A DNA stretch of 64,000 bases from an uncultured Coriobacteriaceae bacterium (GCA_902798915.1 CADBYM010000001.1:211263-275262), one strand, 5' to 3'. Counted from the first letter of the stretch, positions 15,256 through 24,697 are shown. Numbers and translations: made by a program. Notes: generated by a model not told the origin, from the letters alone.

Positions 15256-17760
15256 ATGCCTCCTTCCCCTGATTCAGCCTCGGTTCACCTCGCCGCAGGT
15301 GTCTCCTCGCGAAGCGTCTTCTATAATCGCGTGGATCAAATGCTTGCAGCCGGGTGCCCAGAGGACGTGGGGATTGCATTCTTCCGCTTGGCGAACGTAA
15401 ACAACTTCAGCATGCGTGAGGGCATACAGGCGAGTGATCACCTTGTCGGTGTCTGCATGTCGGAGCTTACTCGCTTGTTGGGAAGCGAAGCGGTGGCCAT
15501 CCGTTATGGCGGCGGGAGCATGCTGGCATTCGCCTCGCGTGGCAGTCTCACGAAGCTCATCATGGGCGTCTCGGACATACTTGCCTCAATCGACCAGTCG
15601 AGAAGTGTCCAGATCAAGGTGGGCTTCTGCGAGACGGGGGGCAAGTATGGTGCGCGCGAGGCGGTGGCTCGGGCGCGCTTTGCTCTCGATGGCATCATGT
15701 TCGACTCGGGACGGTCTCTGTGCATCTTCGATGAGGACCTGAGCGTTGCCTACGACAAGCGGCGGTACGTAATTGACCACATCAACGATGCCATAGAGCA
15801 GGGCGAGATACGCGCCTATGCGCAACCTATCGTGCGCCTCATCACGGGACGCGTGTGTGAGGTCGAGATTCTGGCGCGATGGGAGAGTGAGCGCTTTGGG
15901 CCCATCTGGCCAAATGAGTTCATTCCCCTGCTCGAGGAGTCCCGCCAAGTCCATCTTCTTGATGCGGAAGTGGTGCGCCTTGCGTGCGAGCAATGGTGCG
16001 AGGCGGAGAAGCTCGGCGTCTCGGTTCCGTTCGGCATCAACCTCTCTCGTCTGGACTTCGAGCTATGCGACATCTACCGCGTGGTGCGTGACATCATGAG
16101 GGAGTATGACGTGCCAGTCGAGATGCTTCATGTGGAAGTCACCGAGAGCGCCATGACCGGTAACGTGGACCTGCTTCGACGGGGGGTCAAGCGATTTCGC
16201 GATGGCGGCTTTCGCGTGTATATGGACGACTATGGCACGGGCTACTCTTCTTTGGAGGGCCTTCTCTCGAGTAGCTATGATGTGGTTAAGCTCGACAAGA
16301 GCCTCATAGACAACGTCGACACCAACGAACGAGCTCGCGTCATCGTTGCGGATGCCGTGAGCATGTGCAAGCGTTTGGGTATGCAGACCCTCTGTGAGGG
16401 TGTGGAGACGCTCGAGCAGCTGCTCTTCCTGCGGATGGTGGGCTGTGAGAAGTGCCAGGGATACTTCTTTGGCAGACCCGTCGATCACGAAGGGGTGATG
16501 CTTCGGCTCAAACAGGAGGCCGAGCGCTTCGAGGAGCCTGGGTACGGTGATTACCTCGACAAAGTGGGCCGGATCAACTTGGTGGATGGCTCTCGCTCTG
16601 ATGTCGTAGGCGCCGAGTCGAGTGTCTTTCTTGGCGACAATCCCATTGCGGTTATCGAGGCCTACGACGGGCATGTGGTTTGTTTGGCGAACAACACCGC
16701 CTTCGATGACTACCTCCATCGAGTTGGCCTCGGCTCTTTTGATGACATGATCTACCGAATAAGCGCTGGCGAAGGCACGATGCGCAAGCGCTTCGAGCTC
16801 GCGGCGATTCGCGCCAACGAGACGGGCGAGCAGCAGGTGGTCGACTTCATTGCTGGAGGATACTTCAGTACGCTGAGCATCTCGCACGTGGCAAACGCAG
16901 GTAGGCGAAGCGCCTACCTTGCCAAGATTTCGAGCGTTACCACGAGTGGCGGTGTTGAACGCGAGCGTTCCATGGAGATGGCTCTGCCGTTCTTGTTTGC
17001 CATCTACAAACGAATCGATCTGTTTGATTTGAACACGGGCGCAAGCAAGAACCTCTACGTCAGCTCCTCGCTGCTTCAGAGCCATCGCATGGCGGGGTTC
17101 ATCGCAAACGAGATACACGAGTTCTGCGACAGGAACGTTCATCCTGCCGATCGCGCTCGGTTCTTGGACTTCTACGATCTTTCGACCCTTGACGAACGCG
17201 TGCAACGCCACGGAGGTCGCCACGATGCCATCGTTCTGCGCACGCGCATCTCGAGGGATTCTTATGCGGACCACATCTACATGCTCATCCCCATGACGCT
17301 CGGTGGACACCGTCAGGTGCTCTCTACGCTGCGCGAGATTGATTCTGGTGAGTCCAACAGCTACCAGATATCAGGTGATGAGCGCATCTCCGATGCTGCG
17401 TTGCTCAATGCGGTTCTTGAGGGGATTGACCGCTATGTGTTCTGGAAGGATGACCAACGCCGATTTCTTGGGGCCAACCAAGCGTTCTTGGACTACTATG
17501 GATTCAAGAGTCTAGATGAAATCGCGGGTAAGACTGACGATGAGGTGGGCTGGCACGTGGATGACGAGCCGTTTCGCAATGACGAGTGGAGGGTACTCCA
17601 GGGCGAGTTGGTTCAGCGCGCGAGGGGGACGTGCTACAGTCGCAACGAGCTCCGTAACATCGAGGCGAATAAGCGTCCCATCATCGCTTCAGGTCGTATC
17701 GTCGGCTTGCTCGGTTACTTCCGCGATTTGGGGCCTGCAGAACACGAGTATCGACCGTAG
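15256..17760 (+). CDS. c-di-GMP phosphodiesterase: degenerate GGDEF, EAL and C-terminal PAS domains
   Basis: 834 residues, with no signal peptide or membrane segment. Residues 20-165 look like a GGDEF domain whose motif is changed to RYGGGSM, so it is probably not a cyclase. The EAL domain (about 178-420) has the signature as VEILARW (E204), plus INLSRLDFEL, HVEVTESAM, DDYGTGYSS (D324-D325), KLDKS, CEGVET and CQGYFFGRP, so the metal and catalytic residues look complete. The middle region is unassigned and residues 700-834 resemble a PAS domain (FWKDDQRRFLGANQAFLDYYG). It probably breaks down c-di-GMP. The start at 15256 has caggagtggcgcc. It is 27 nt ahead of a GGDEF gene. Confidence 0.88.
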   Translation: MPPSPDSASVHLAAGVSSRSVFYNRVDQMLAAGCPEDVGIAFFRLANVNNFSMREGIQASDHLVGVCMSELTRLLGSEAVAIRYGGGSMLAFASRGSLTKLIMGVSDILASIDQSRSVQIKVGFCETGGKYGAREAVARARFALDGIMFDSGRSLCIFDEDLSVAYDKRRYVIDHINDAIEQGEIRAYAQPIVRLITGRVCEVEILARWESERFGPIWPNEFIPLLEESRQVHLLDAEVVRLACEQWCEAEKLGVSVPFGINLSRLDFELCDIYRVVRDIMREYDVPVEMLHVEVTESAMTGNVDLLRRGVKRFRDGGFRVYMDDYGTGYSSLEGLLSSSYDVVKLDKSLIDNVDTNERARVIVADAVSMCKRLGMQTLCEGVETLEQLLFLRMVGCEKCQGYFFGRPVDHEGVMLRLKQEAERFEEPGYGDYLDKVGRINLVDGSRSDVVGAESSVFLGDNPIAVIEAYDGHVVCLANNTAFDDYLHRVGLGSFDDMIYRISAGEGTMRKRFELAAIRANETGEQQVVDFIAGGYFSTLSISHVANAGRRSAYLAKISSVTTSGGVERERSMEMALPFLFAIYKRIDLFDLNTGASKNLYVSSSLLQSHRMAGFIANEIHEFCDRNVHPADRARFLDFYDLSTLDERVQRHGGRHDAIVLRTRISRDSYADHIYMLIPMTLGGHRQVLSTLREIDSGESNSYQISGDERISDAALLNAVLEGIDRYVFWKDDQRRFLGANQAFLDYYGFKSLDEIAGKTDDEVGWHVDDEPFRNDEWRVLQGELVQRARGTCYSRNELRNIEANKRPIIASGRIVGLLGYFRDLGPAEHEYRP

Positions 17761-17787
17761 TCAGTCGGCATCATCAAAAGGAGAGCC

Positions 17788-19647
17788 ATGAAGAAGGTCG
17801 CATTTCTCTCGTTTGACTGGGACTACGAAATAATGTCCCTGTATTATCAGGGTATGCAGGAGTGTCTTGAGGAGTACGGCTCGGTTCAGCTGGTCATCTT
17901 TAATGCCTTCGGTGAATACGAGAGCCACGAGACCGAGGAAGGCGCCGTTCAGATTTTCGCGTTGTGCGACTACCACGACTATGACGGCTTCATCATTCAG
18001 GGGAACCGCGCTTGGCCGCCTTCCATGCGCAAGAAGTGTGCCGAAGACATCTGCGCGCTGCATAAGCCACTCGTCTCCATCAGCTATGAGCTACCCGGAG
18101 CGCATTACGTGGGAACGAACAACTACGATGCAATGTACGTCATGGTCGAGCGTATCATTACCGAGTGGGGATGTCGCAAGCCAGCCTTCGTGAACGGGCT
18201 CTCTACCTCTTTGGAGGCGCAGGACCGTGCGCGCGGCTTTCTTGACGCCTGTGCAACGCTTGGAGTCACAGACGCCCGCTTCTACGAGGGCAACTGGCAT
18301 ATGGACGCGGGGAAGCAGGCTGCGCTGCAGATGCTCGAGCGTTCGGATGACCTCCCGGACGTGGTCTTTTGTTGCAATGACAACTTGGCCCTCGGCGTGC
18401 AGTTGACCCTGCAGGAGCATGGTGTGCGCATACCGGATGACGTGCGCATCACAGGGTTCGACAATCGCGAGATCGCCAGCAATGCGAAGCCGCGCATCAC
18501 CACGATTGACCGTGACTATGCGACGGTTGGCTATACCGCACTCGAGACCGTCGTGCGCCTCATGCGCGGAGATGAGGTGCCCACCAAGGTGAGCAGCCCG
18601 GTGCGGTATGTGTTCTCGGAGTCGTGCGGATACGAAAGTGACGCGGAGACAGAGAACGCGATCTTGGAGCGCGTGCAGTCCACCCAGCTCGCCCTCACAC
18701 ACTTCTACCGTGTGCTGAGGAGGTTTCAGCCCGCGGTGCTCGACGCAGAGTCCATGCAAGAGATTCTGGAGGTGTGCGACAAGTTCCTGCATGAGCTTGG
18801 CTGTCCCAACGTGTACCTTGTCGTGAATGACGATTACGTTGAGTTCGACGCCACGCGAACGGCCACCGCCTATGGCACCTCAAGCACCCTCAAAGTTCAC
18901 TGCAGCACGACAACAAGCCTGACGCACGACAAGGAGTATGGATTTACACGCTTCCTCACCAAGCAGATTCTTCCTCCCGAGGCAGCGATGAGGCGCCCAC
19001 TGTACATCGTCTATCCCTTGCGGCATGATGCCACCTGCATCGGGTTCCTTGTTACCGAGGGCCTCTCGCCACTCATGGAGCACGGTTTCTTAGTCATCAT
19101 CCTCAAGCTCATATCCTGCTCGATTGAGAACATGCGCAAGAAGGAGGTTCTGCAAAACCTCAACCTGCGTCTCGACAATCTCTATGTGCATGATCAGTTG
19201 ACGGGGCTGTTCAATCGGTTTGGGCTGTATCGGTTCGGAAGGATTGCCTACGAGCATCTGTTGCGCGACTTCGAGGAGGCCCAGTTCATCTTTGTGGACA
19301 TCGATAGGATGAAGGTCATCAACGATGTGTATGGGCACGAGGCGGGGGACTTGGCGCTCAAGGATACGGCGGACGTGATCAATCGCGCCATGAAGGGCGA
19401 GAACGCCTTTGCCATGCGTTATGGTGGGGACGAGTTCCTGCTCATTTGTCGTCGGAACCTCATTCCCAAGCTCAAGAAGGAGCTGGAGTTTCTCAAGAGC
19501 GCGAGCACACGCCCCTACGACTTGAGCCTGAGCATGGGCCTTTACGAAGTGCAGGCGAGTGACAAGTGCACCATGGAGCAGGCGATAGAGGCTGCCGACG
19601 AAAGGATGTACGAGATAAAGAAGGCGCGCAGGGCGGCGCGCGAATAG
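17788..19647 (+). CDS. LacI/GalR-type ligand-binding domain fused to a GGDEF diguanylate cyclase
   Basis: 619 residues. Residues 1-290 match the periplasmic-binding-protein fold of LacI-family regulators (MKKVAFLSFDWDYEIMSLYYQGM, YVGTNNYDAM, VVFCCNDNLALGVQLTLQEHGVRIPDDVRITGFDN), but there is no DNA-binding helix-turn-helix and no signal peptide. A 170-residue linker, possibly GAF-like, leads to GGDEF (about 465-619) with intact RYGGDEF (G546-F550) and FVDIDRMKVIND; the RxxD inhibition site is absent. A cytosolic small-molecule sensor making c-di-GMP is inferred, probably for a sugar. Likely an operon with the EAL gene upstream; aaaggagagcc precedes the ATG. Confidence 0.9.
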   Translation: MKKVAFLSFDWDYEIMSLYYQGMQECLEEYGSVQLVIFNAFGEYESHETEEGAVQIFALCDYHDYDGFIIQGNRAWPPSMRKKCAEDICALHKPLVSISYELPGAHYVGTNNYDAMYVMVERIITEWGCRKPAFVNGLSTSLEAQDRARGFLDACATLGVTDARFYEGNWHMDAGKQAALQMLERSDDLPDVVFCCNDNLALGVQLTLQEHGVRIPDDVRITGFDNREIASNAKPRITTIDRDYATVGYTALETVVRLMRGDEVPTKVSSPVRYVFSESCGYESDAETENAILERVQSTQLALTHFYRVLRRFQPAVLDAESMQEILEVCDKFLHELGCPNVYLVVNDDYVEFDATRTATAYGTSSTLKVHCSTTTSLTHDKEYGFTRFLTKQILPPEAAMRRPLYIVYPLRHDATCIGFLVTEGLSPLMEHGFLVIILKLISCSIENMRKKEVLQNLNLRLDNLYVHDQLTGLFNRFGLYRFGRIAYEHLLRDFEEAQFIFVDIDRMKVINDVYGHEAGDLALKDTADVINRAMKGENAFAMRYGGDEFLLICRRNLIPKLKKELEFLKSASTRPYDLSLSMGLYEVQASDKCTMEQAIEAADERMYEIKKARRAARE

Positions 19648-19690
19648 CTTCGTCCTTTGGTCGAGTCCGTCCGGGCCGCCCCTCATAGCG

Positions 19691-19724
19691 AAAACGAGCT
19701 TGTGGCATGCCGCAAGCTCGTTTT
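19691..19724. terminator. Perfect inverted repeat terminator after the GGDEF gene
   Basis: AAAACGAGCTTG and CAAGCTCGTTTT form a perfect 12-bp arm pair around a 10-nt loop; the T run on the 3' side makes it a good intrinsic terminator. The remaining gap to 19982 (335 bases in all) shows no gene and no clear promoter. Confidence 0.8.
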
Positions 19725-19982
19725 GTGTAAGGAGGCTTCGAGTGGTTCTCTGTTGCAAGGTTCAATACCGAATGACGGCCTCCCGTTGATTCCACTGACG
19801 GTCAGTCACGGTTTTTGCTTACCTCAAGGTGTGTGGCGAGAGCATGCGTAACGAGCGGAGCCAACGAATTTGAAAGGTCGAGAGCGACCCGCTCGTGTTG
19901 GTGGCATGGGCGAAGAGAAGGCGCCTCTCCAAGCCCGGGGTAGTACAGTGAGGAATTGGTATCGAGATTGAGGAGTACTACG

Positions 19983-20714
19983 ATGGCCATGAACAACGCA
20001 AAGAACAACAAGTTGCAGAGAAAGGCTCGTGTGGCGGTTTTGGCGAGCACGTTGGCGCTTGGGATGTGCCCGATTGCCGCGATTGCCCAGACTGCTGGTC
20101 AAAAGAGCGTTGCCGCCATGGAACGACCCTCGCTCATGCGGGCGACAGAGCAGCAAACCGACGATGCCCAGCAGACTGACGGCGCCCAGCAGAATGGGGA
20201 TTCCCCGCACCGCATGGATGGCTGGCGGCCTGATGGGGCTGAGCGAGGTGGAATGCAGGACATGCAGCCTGAGTCCGGAATGCCGAGATTCGATGGCGGA
20301 CAGCCTCCCATGCACGATGATTTCGAGCAGCCAGGTGGCGAGGCGATGCCCACGGAAGGCGAGCGCCCCGAGCTTCCCGAGGGTGAGCGCCCCGAGCTTC
20401 CCGAGGGCGAGCGCCCCGAGCTTCCCGAGGGCGAGCGTCCCGAGTTGCCTGACGGCGAGCGCCCCGAGCTTCCTGACGGCGAGCGCCCCGAGCTTCCCGA
20501 CGGCGTCAACGCAAACGCCGGAGACGCCGATTCTGCGACAGGCGAGACGGAGAAGAACTCCAATAAGGACACACAAGAGAATTCTGACGATACTGCGCCA
20601 AGTGCAAAGCAGTCCGACGAGGAGCATCGTCCTGCCCAAGACAGCTCGTTCATGCATCGGATGGGCGACTTCTTCCGAGGCATGTTCGATTGGTTTAGCG
20701 GCACGGGTCGCTAG
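19983..20714 (+). CDS. Small secreted protein with GERPELP octapeptide repeats, unknown function
   Basis: 243 residues. A signal peptide covers residues 1-37 or so (RKARVAVLASTLALGMCPIAAIAQT). The mature part is very acidic and Gln/Pro-rich. Six tandem copies of [E/D]GERPELP occupy residues 125-172. The C-terminus ends HRMGDFFRGMFDWFSGTGR, a short amphipathic stretch. No sorting signal or lipobox is seen. ggag lies 8 nt ahead of the ATG; a second ATG sits two codons later. It lies between c-di-GMP genes, so it may be an output of that signalling, but nothing in the sequence proves it. Confidence 0.75.
   Translation: MAMNNAKNNKLQRKARVAVLASTLALGMCPIAAIAQTAGQKSVAAMERPSLMRATEQQTDDAQQTDGAQQNGDSPHRMDGWRPDGAERGGMQDMQPESGMPRFDGGQPPMHDDFEQPGGEAMPTEGERPELPEGERPELPEGERPELPEGERPELPDGERPELPDGERPELPDGVNANAGDADSATGETEKNSNKDTQENSDDTAPSAKQSDEEHRPAQDSSFMHRMGDFFRGMFDWFSGTGR
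20355..20498 (+). repeat. Six tandem 24-bp repeats encoding [E/D]GERPELP
   Basis: Six in-frame 24-bp copies that differ mainly at third codon positions and at gag/gac in the first codon. There are no spacers, so it is a coding repeat. Confidence 0.9.
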
Positions 20715-20745
20715 CTAACGACTTGCGACCACATGCTCGCAGGCT

Positions 20746-20782
20746 GAAGACGCCTATGGGGTGACTCCCCATAGGCGTCTTC
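20746..20782. terminator. Strong hairpin between convergent genes
   Basis: A perfect 16-bp stem (gaagacgcctatgggg / ccccataggcgtcttc) with a 5-nt loop separates the GERPELP gene from the convergent hydrogenase-GGDEF gene. It has no long T run on either side. Confidence 0.65.
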
Positions 20783-20798
20783 GCTCATCCGTCTATGC

Positions 20799-22562
20799 CT
20801 AGCGACGCTTCAGACCGGTCGTTGCATAGTGGACGGCCTTGTCTTGATACATCTGTGCGTCGGCCAATCGATTCAGGGCCTCAAACTCGCCGGCATACTC
20901 CTCCGTGTACGACATGCCCATCGCCGCGCTCATCCCAAGCATCTGCAAGTGCTCCTTGACCTGTGCCATGCCCTCTGCGATTTCGTCGGCAGTGAAGTCT
21001 TGCAGGACGACCAGGAACTCGTCGCCTCCCGTGCGAAACACGTGCTCGCGACCGAACTTGTTTGCCAAGGCCTTGGCAGTCTCGATGATCAGTAGGTCCC
21101 CCGCAGCATGTCCATTCGTGTCGTTCTCTTGCTTGAGTCCATTGACGTCGGCGACGATCATTCCCAGTGCGTGGCTGCCTCCAAAGATGTCGTTGGTGAG
21201 CCGTTCGAGGGCATTGCGGTTCATGACTCCCGTGAGCTGGTCGCCAAACGACATGCGCGAGAGGTACAGCGCCTCCTCCTTCTCGAAGTATACGCAGTTG
21301 TAGCGGCTGTTGAACCCATTGTGGATGGCCACGACCATCTCGTGGCAGCTCTCGTAGCCACATGCCGAGCAGTTGATTTGCCGTGACTCCAAGTCCTCCT
21401 TGTGAAGGGAGCAATAGATTTCCTCCGCTTGCTCGGGAGTGGGGATGGAGACGACGCAGGCAGCGCTCTGGTCGACAAACGTCGCACGATAGGATTCGAC
21501 GTCTAGTCCCTCGAAGAGTTGGTTGAGACGTCGCAGGCGCTCAATAGGCGTTTGTCCTTGGTACCAAGGGGAGGTTGTTTGGGGACTCTTGCTGGCTGTC
21601 CGGATTCGATGGATGTGCGCCAGGCCGCTGTCCTCGTGGTCCTCTGCCGTGCGTGCAGTTCCCTCGATGCAACCTTCCTGGCAGTTGAGCGCGTCGACGA
21701 GCGCGTACGGAAGGTCCCTCGAGAGTACCTTGCGTCGATTGTTCCGGAAGCGCTCGTAGAGGTATTGCTTGCCCGAGACGACCCGAATGGGCGTGTCGTC
21801 ACCGAGGAACCAACGGACGTTGTCGGCAAGACCACCTGGAGCAGGGTAATAGGATCCGAGGCCGTGCTCAAGCTCATCGTACGTTGACTCCTCGGAAGCC
21901 TCTAGCGTACGAATTCGCTCCATCAGCTTAGGTAACGTGACGTTGTACTGAACGAGGTCGGGGTAGCGCTGCACCTCGAGGGTCTTTCCGATGCAGGGCC
22001 CCACAAAGGCGAACTTCTCCGTCATGTGAAGCTCTTCCCTGCAGTAGGTCGCGAGGCACATGAGGGGGCTCTTGACGGGCATCAGACGGCTAATCGTCTC
22101 GGGTGCCCAGTGCTCGATGTAGGAAACGACCACGGGGCATGAGGTGGAGATTGGCGAGCGAAGAGCTCCGTGCTCAATGTGCTTGAGATACGCCCACGTG
22201 CAGATGTCGGCCCCGAACGAGACGGGCAGTATGTTCCGTACGCCCAGTCGCCTGAGCGTGCCGAAGGCGGTTCGGTACTCGTTGGGATACTTCGCCTCGA
22301 AGGAGGGGGCAACCAGAAGGGTGATTGGCTCGCCAGCCTCGAGGTCCGCAAAGAGCCGATCGGTGTCATCCAAATACTGGCGTGCGTCATGCGTGCATAC
22401 GTCGATACATGCGCCGCATACGATGCAGCGCTCAGAGTTTATGCGGATGGACGAGTTCTTCGGACCGCTATCTGAGACGCTTGCGCCAAACGAGCTGCAG
22501 ATGCGCACGCATCGGTTGCATCCCACGCACTGCTCGTTGGTAAATATCAGACCCTCCGCCAT
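20799..22562 (-). CDS. Sensory [FeFe]-hydrogenase-like protein fused to a GGDEF domain
   Basis: 587 residues. In order: two 4Fe-4S motifs (CVGCNRCVRIC at residue 12, then CIVCGACIDVC); an Fe-hydrogenase large-subunit domain with TSCP (C142), GPCIGKTLE (C190) and LNCQEGC (C294, C298); a further Fe-S motif (CSACGYESCHEM); and GGDEF near residue 512 (FRTGGDEFLVVL). The four cysteines that hold the H-cluster are kept, but the proton-relay cysteine before C142 is Ser, as in non-catalytic or sensory hydrogenases (HsfB/HydS type). A redox- or H2-responsive diguanylate cyclase is inferred. The start at 22562 follows gaggagtaacc. No hydrogenase maturation genes are in the window. Confidence 0.85.
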   Translation of the reverse strand: MAEGLIFTNEQCVGCNRCVRICSSFGASVSDSGPKNSSIRINSERCIVCGACIDVCTHDARQYLDDTDRLFADLEAGEPITLLVAPSFEAKYPNEYRTAFGTLRRLGVRNILPVSFGADICTWAYLKHIEHGALRSPISTSCPVVVSYIEHWAPETISRLMPVKSPLMCLATYCREELHMTEKFAFVGPCIGKTLEVQRYPDLVQYNVTLPKLMERIRTLEASEESTYDELEHGLGSYYPAPGGLADNVRWFLGDDTPIRVVSGKQYLYERFRNNRRKVLSRDLPYALVDALNCQEGCIEGTARTAEDHEDSGLAHIHRIRTASKSPQTTSPWYQGQTPIERLRRLNQLFEGLDVESYRATFVDQSAACVVSIPTPEQAEEIYCSLHKEDLESRQINCSACGYESCHEMVVAIHNGFNSRYNCVYFEKEEALYLSRMSFGDQLTGVMNRNALERLTNDIFGGSHALGMIVADVNGLKQENDTNGHAAGDLLIIETAKALANKFGREHVFRTGGDEFLVVLQDFTADEIAEGMAQVKEHLQMLGMSAAMGMSYTEEYAGEFEALNRLADAQMYQDKAVHYATTGLKRR

Positions 22563-22855
22563 GGTTACTCCTCTGTGCTCCACTGGCTTGGTGGATGACA
22601 ACAATAGCAGAAGTATGATTGAAGGCTGCGGCTCAGGCACATGATGAGCGACGGACGGTAAGGGGGTTTCCGGGAACTGCTTTCCCAAGGTATCCGAAAA
22701 CGGGTCCCATAAGGGCTTGTTCCTCATAGGCTACTTTGTGGGCAGCGTGCGGACTCGGTACTCCTTCGCCCACGGTTTTGCGATAGAATCAGCGCAGACA
22801 GTCGTGGTTGATGGCGGCGAGAGGAGCGTGACGCGAGGTGGCAAGGCGTAGAATC

Positions 22856-24697
22856 ATGGATTTGGACATCAAGCGCGTGCTCAAGGCGCGACCGGATGCG
22901 CCACAGGACTCCAAGCTCGTTCCCCTCACGACCACCTGGGGTGACGAGCTTGATTGCGAATCGGTGCTTTCCGAGCATCCACGTCCACAATTCCAGCGTG
23001 CGACGTGGCGGAGCCTCAACGGTTGGTGGGATTATGCCATCTGCGATGTGGAAGACGCGCGAGGACAGTGGGACGAGCTTCCGGCACCCGAGGCGTGGGA
23101 CGGACAGATCCTGGTGCCGTTCTCGCCGGAGGCGCGCCTGAGTGGGGTGGGCAAGCAGCTCCTTCCCACGCAGCTCCTGTGGTATCGCCGCGAGTTTGAC
23201 CTCGAGGGTCATTTTGACGACAAGCGACTGCTTCTACACTTCGAGGCGGTGGACTATGCGTGTGCGCTCTATGTAAACGGCATGCGGATCGCTACGCACG
23301 TTGGCGGCTATCTGCCCTTTGATGCGGACGTGTCGGATGCCGCGAGGCCGGGGGCAAACGTCATCGAGCTATGCGTCTTTGATCCCAGCGAACAGGGGAC
23401 CCAGCTGCGTGGCAAGCAGCGCATCGTGCGTGGGAACATGTGGTACACCGCCCAGAGCGGCATCTGGCAGAGCGTGTGGCTCGAAGTGGTGGGCGCGGCG
23501 CACGTAACCTCGCTGAGGCTGCGTCCGGATGTCGATGCGGGTGTGCTCGATGTCGAAGCGCACCTCAGCGAGCCAGGAGACGAGCTTGCGGTGGAGCTAC
23601 TCGATTCCGCAGGCAAGACGGTGGCGCGCTCGAGTGCGCTGGCGGCAGAGCCGTCGCTCGCGTTGCGCCTATCGGTTCCCGCTCCTCATCTGTGGGATGT
23701 CGACGATCCCCATCTGTATGACATTCGCGTGACCTATGCGGGGGATGAAGTGCGCAGCTACTGTGCCTTCAGAACGGTCAGCATCGAGCGTGATGCCGAC
23801 GGTGTGGCGCGCTTCTGCCTAAACCACAAGCCGCTGTTCCTTCGCGGGGTCTTGGACCAGGGGTACTGGCCCGACGGCCTCATGACCGCGCCTTCAGACG
23901 AGGCGCTCGTGCATGACATCACGGCCATGCGCAAGGCGGGGTTCAATTTGCTGCGCAAGCACATCAAGGTCGAGTCCGAGCGTTGGTACTGGCATTGTGA
24001 CCGCTTGGGGATGCTCGTCTTCCAAGACATGGTGAGCGGAGGTGGCATACCCGAGGAGTGGGCGAGTGTCAACATACCCACGCTCTTTCGTCGCTCGTGG
24101 TCGAGCCGTCGCGATACCTCTCCGCGCGCATGGGAGCGCTTTGGCGCCGATGACGAGGCATATCGCACGGAATGGTTGGAGACGGCACGTGCGGCCATCA
24201 AGCAGCTTGCTCATCATCCCTGCGTGGTCACCTGGGTGGTGTTCAACGAATCATGGGGGCAGTTCTCGTCGAGACAGATGGCAGAAGAGCTGCGGGCGCA
24301 GGACTCGACGAGGCCGTTCGTCGCGACGAGCGGCTGGTACGACCAAGGCGCGGGCGACTACTACGCGGTGCACAACTATTTTAGAGGCATGCGCGTGTAC
24401 AAGGATCCCCATGCGCGTCGTCGCTCTGCGAGCGGTCCCCGTGCGTTTATCATGGACGAGTTCGGGGGTCTGACGTGTCCGGTGGAGGGCCATGTGTCGG
24501 TGCCCGACATCACGTACGGCTACGATGCGTTCGACGATCTCAACGCGTGGCGCGACGCACTGCATGCACTTCTCGCCGAGGTGGATGCCTTGGAAGGGCA
24601 GGGCCTCGCGGGGTTCGTGTACACACAGGTGAGCGACGTCGAGGAGGAGACCAACGGGATTCTTACCTACGACCGTCGCGTCAACAAGCTGGGATGA
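22856..24697 (+). CDS. Glycoside hydrolase family 2 (beta-galactosidase/beta-glucuronidase-like)
   Basis: 613 residues from the ATG at 22856. An N-terminal sugar-binding domain (RREFDLEGHFDDKRLLLHFEAVDYACALYVNG) and an immunoglobulin-like domain lead into the TIM barrel. The acid/base is in VVFNESWGQ (Glu 465) and the nucleophile in IMDEFGG (Glu 535). No signal peptide is seen, so it acts on imported sugars. The substrate cannot be told; GH2 covers galactosides, glucuronides and mannosides. Start uncertain: a GTG at 22838 lies 11 nt after ggag and would add six residues. It is divergent from the hydrogenase-GGDEF gene; the 293-nt gap holds no gene. Confidence 0.9.
   Translation: MDLDIKRVLKARPDAPQDSKLVPLTTTWGDELDCESVLSEHPRPQFQRATWRSLNGWWDYAICDVEDARGQWDELPAPEAWDGQILVPFSPEARLSGVGKQLLPTQLLWYRREFDLEGHFDDKRLLLHFEAVDYACALYVNGMRIATHVGGYLPFDADVSDAARPGANVIELCVFDPSEQGTQLRGKQRIVRGNMWYTAQSGIWQSVWLEVVGAAHVTSLRLRPDVDAGVLDVEAHLSEPGDELAVELLDSAGKTVARSSALAAEPSLALRLSVPAPHLWDVDDPHLYDIRVTYAGDEVRSYCAFRTVSIERDADGVARFCLNHKPLFLRGVLDQGYWPDGLMTAPSDEALVHDITAMRKAGFNLLRKHIKVESERWYWHCDRLGMLVFQDMVSGGGIPEEWASVNIPTLFRRSWSSRRDTSPRAWERFGADDEAYRTEWLETARAAIKQLAHHPCVVTWVVFNESWGQFSSRQMAEELRAQDSTRPFVATSGWYDQGAGDYYAVHNYFRGMRVYKDPHARRRSASGPRAFIMDEFGGLTCPVEGHVSVPDITYGYDAFDDLNAWRDALHALLAEVDALEGQGLAGFVYTQVSDVEEETNGILTYDRRVNKLG

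Noticed and set aside
20355..20498. 24-bp tandem repeats considered as CRISPR
   Set aside because: There are no unique spacers; the units are contiguous and encode an octapeptide in frame.
20799..22562. Catalytic [FeFe]-hydrogenase
   Set aside because: The proton-relay cysteine is Ser, and the GGDEF fusion points to sensing.
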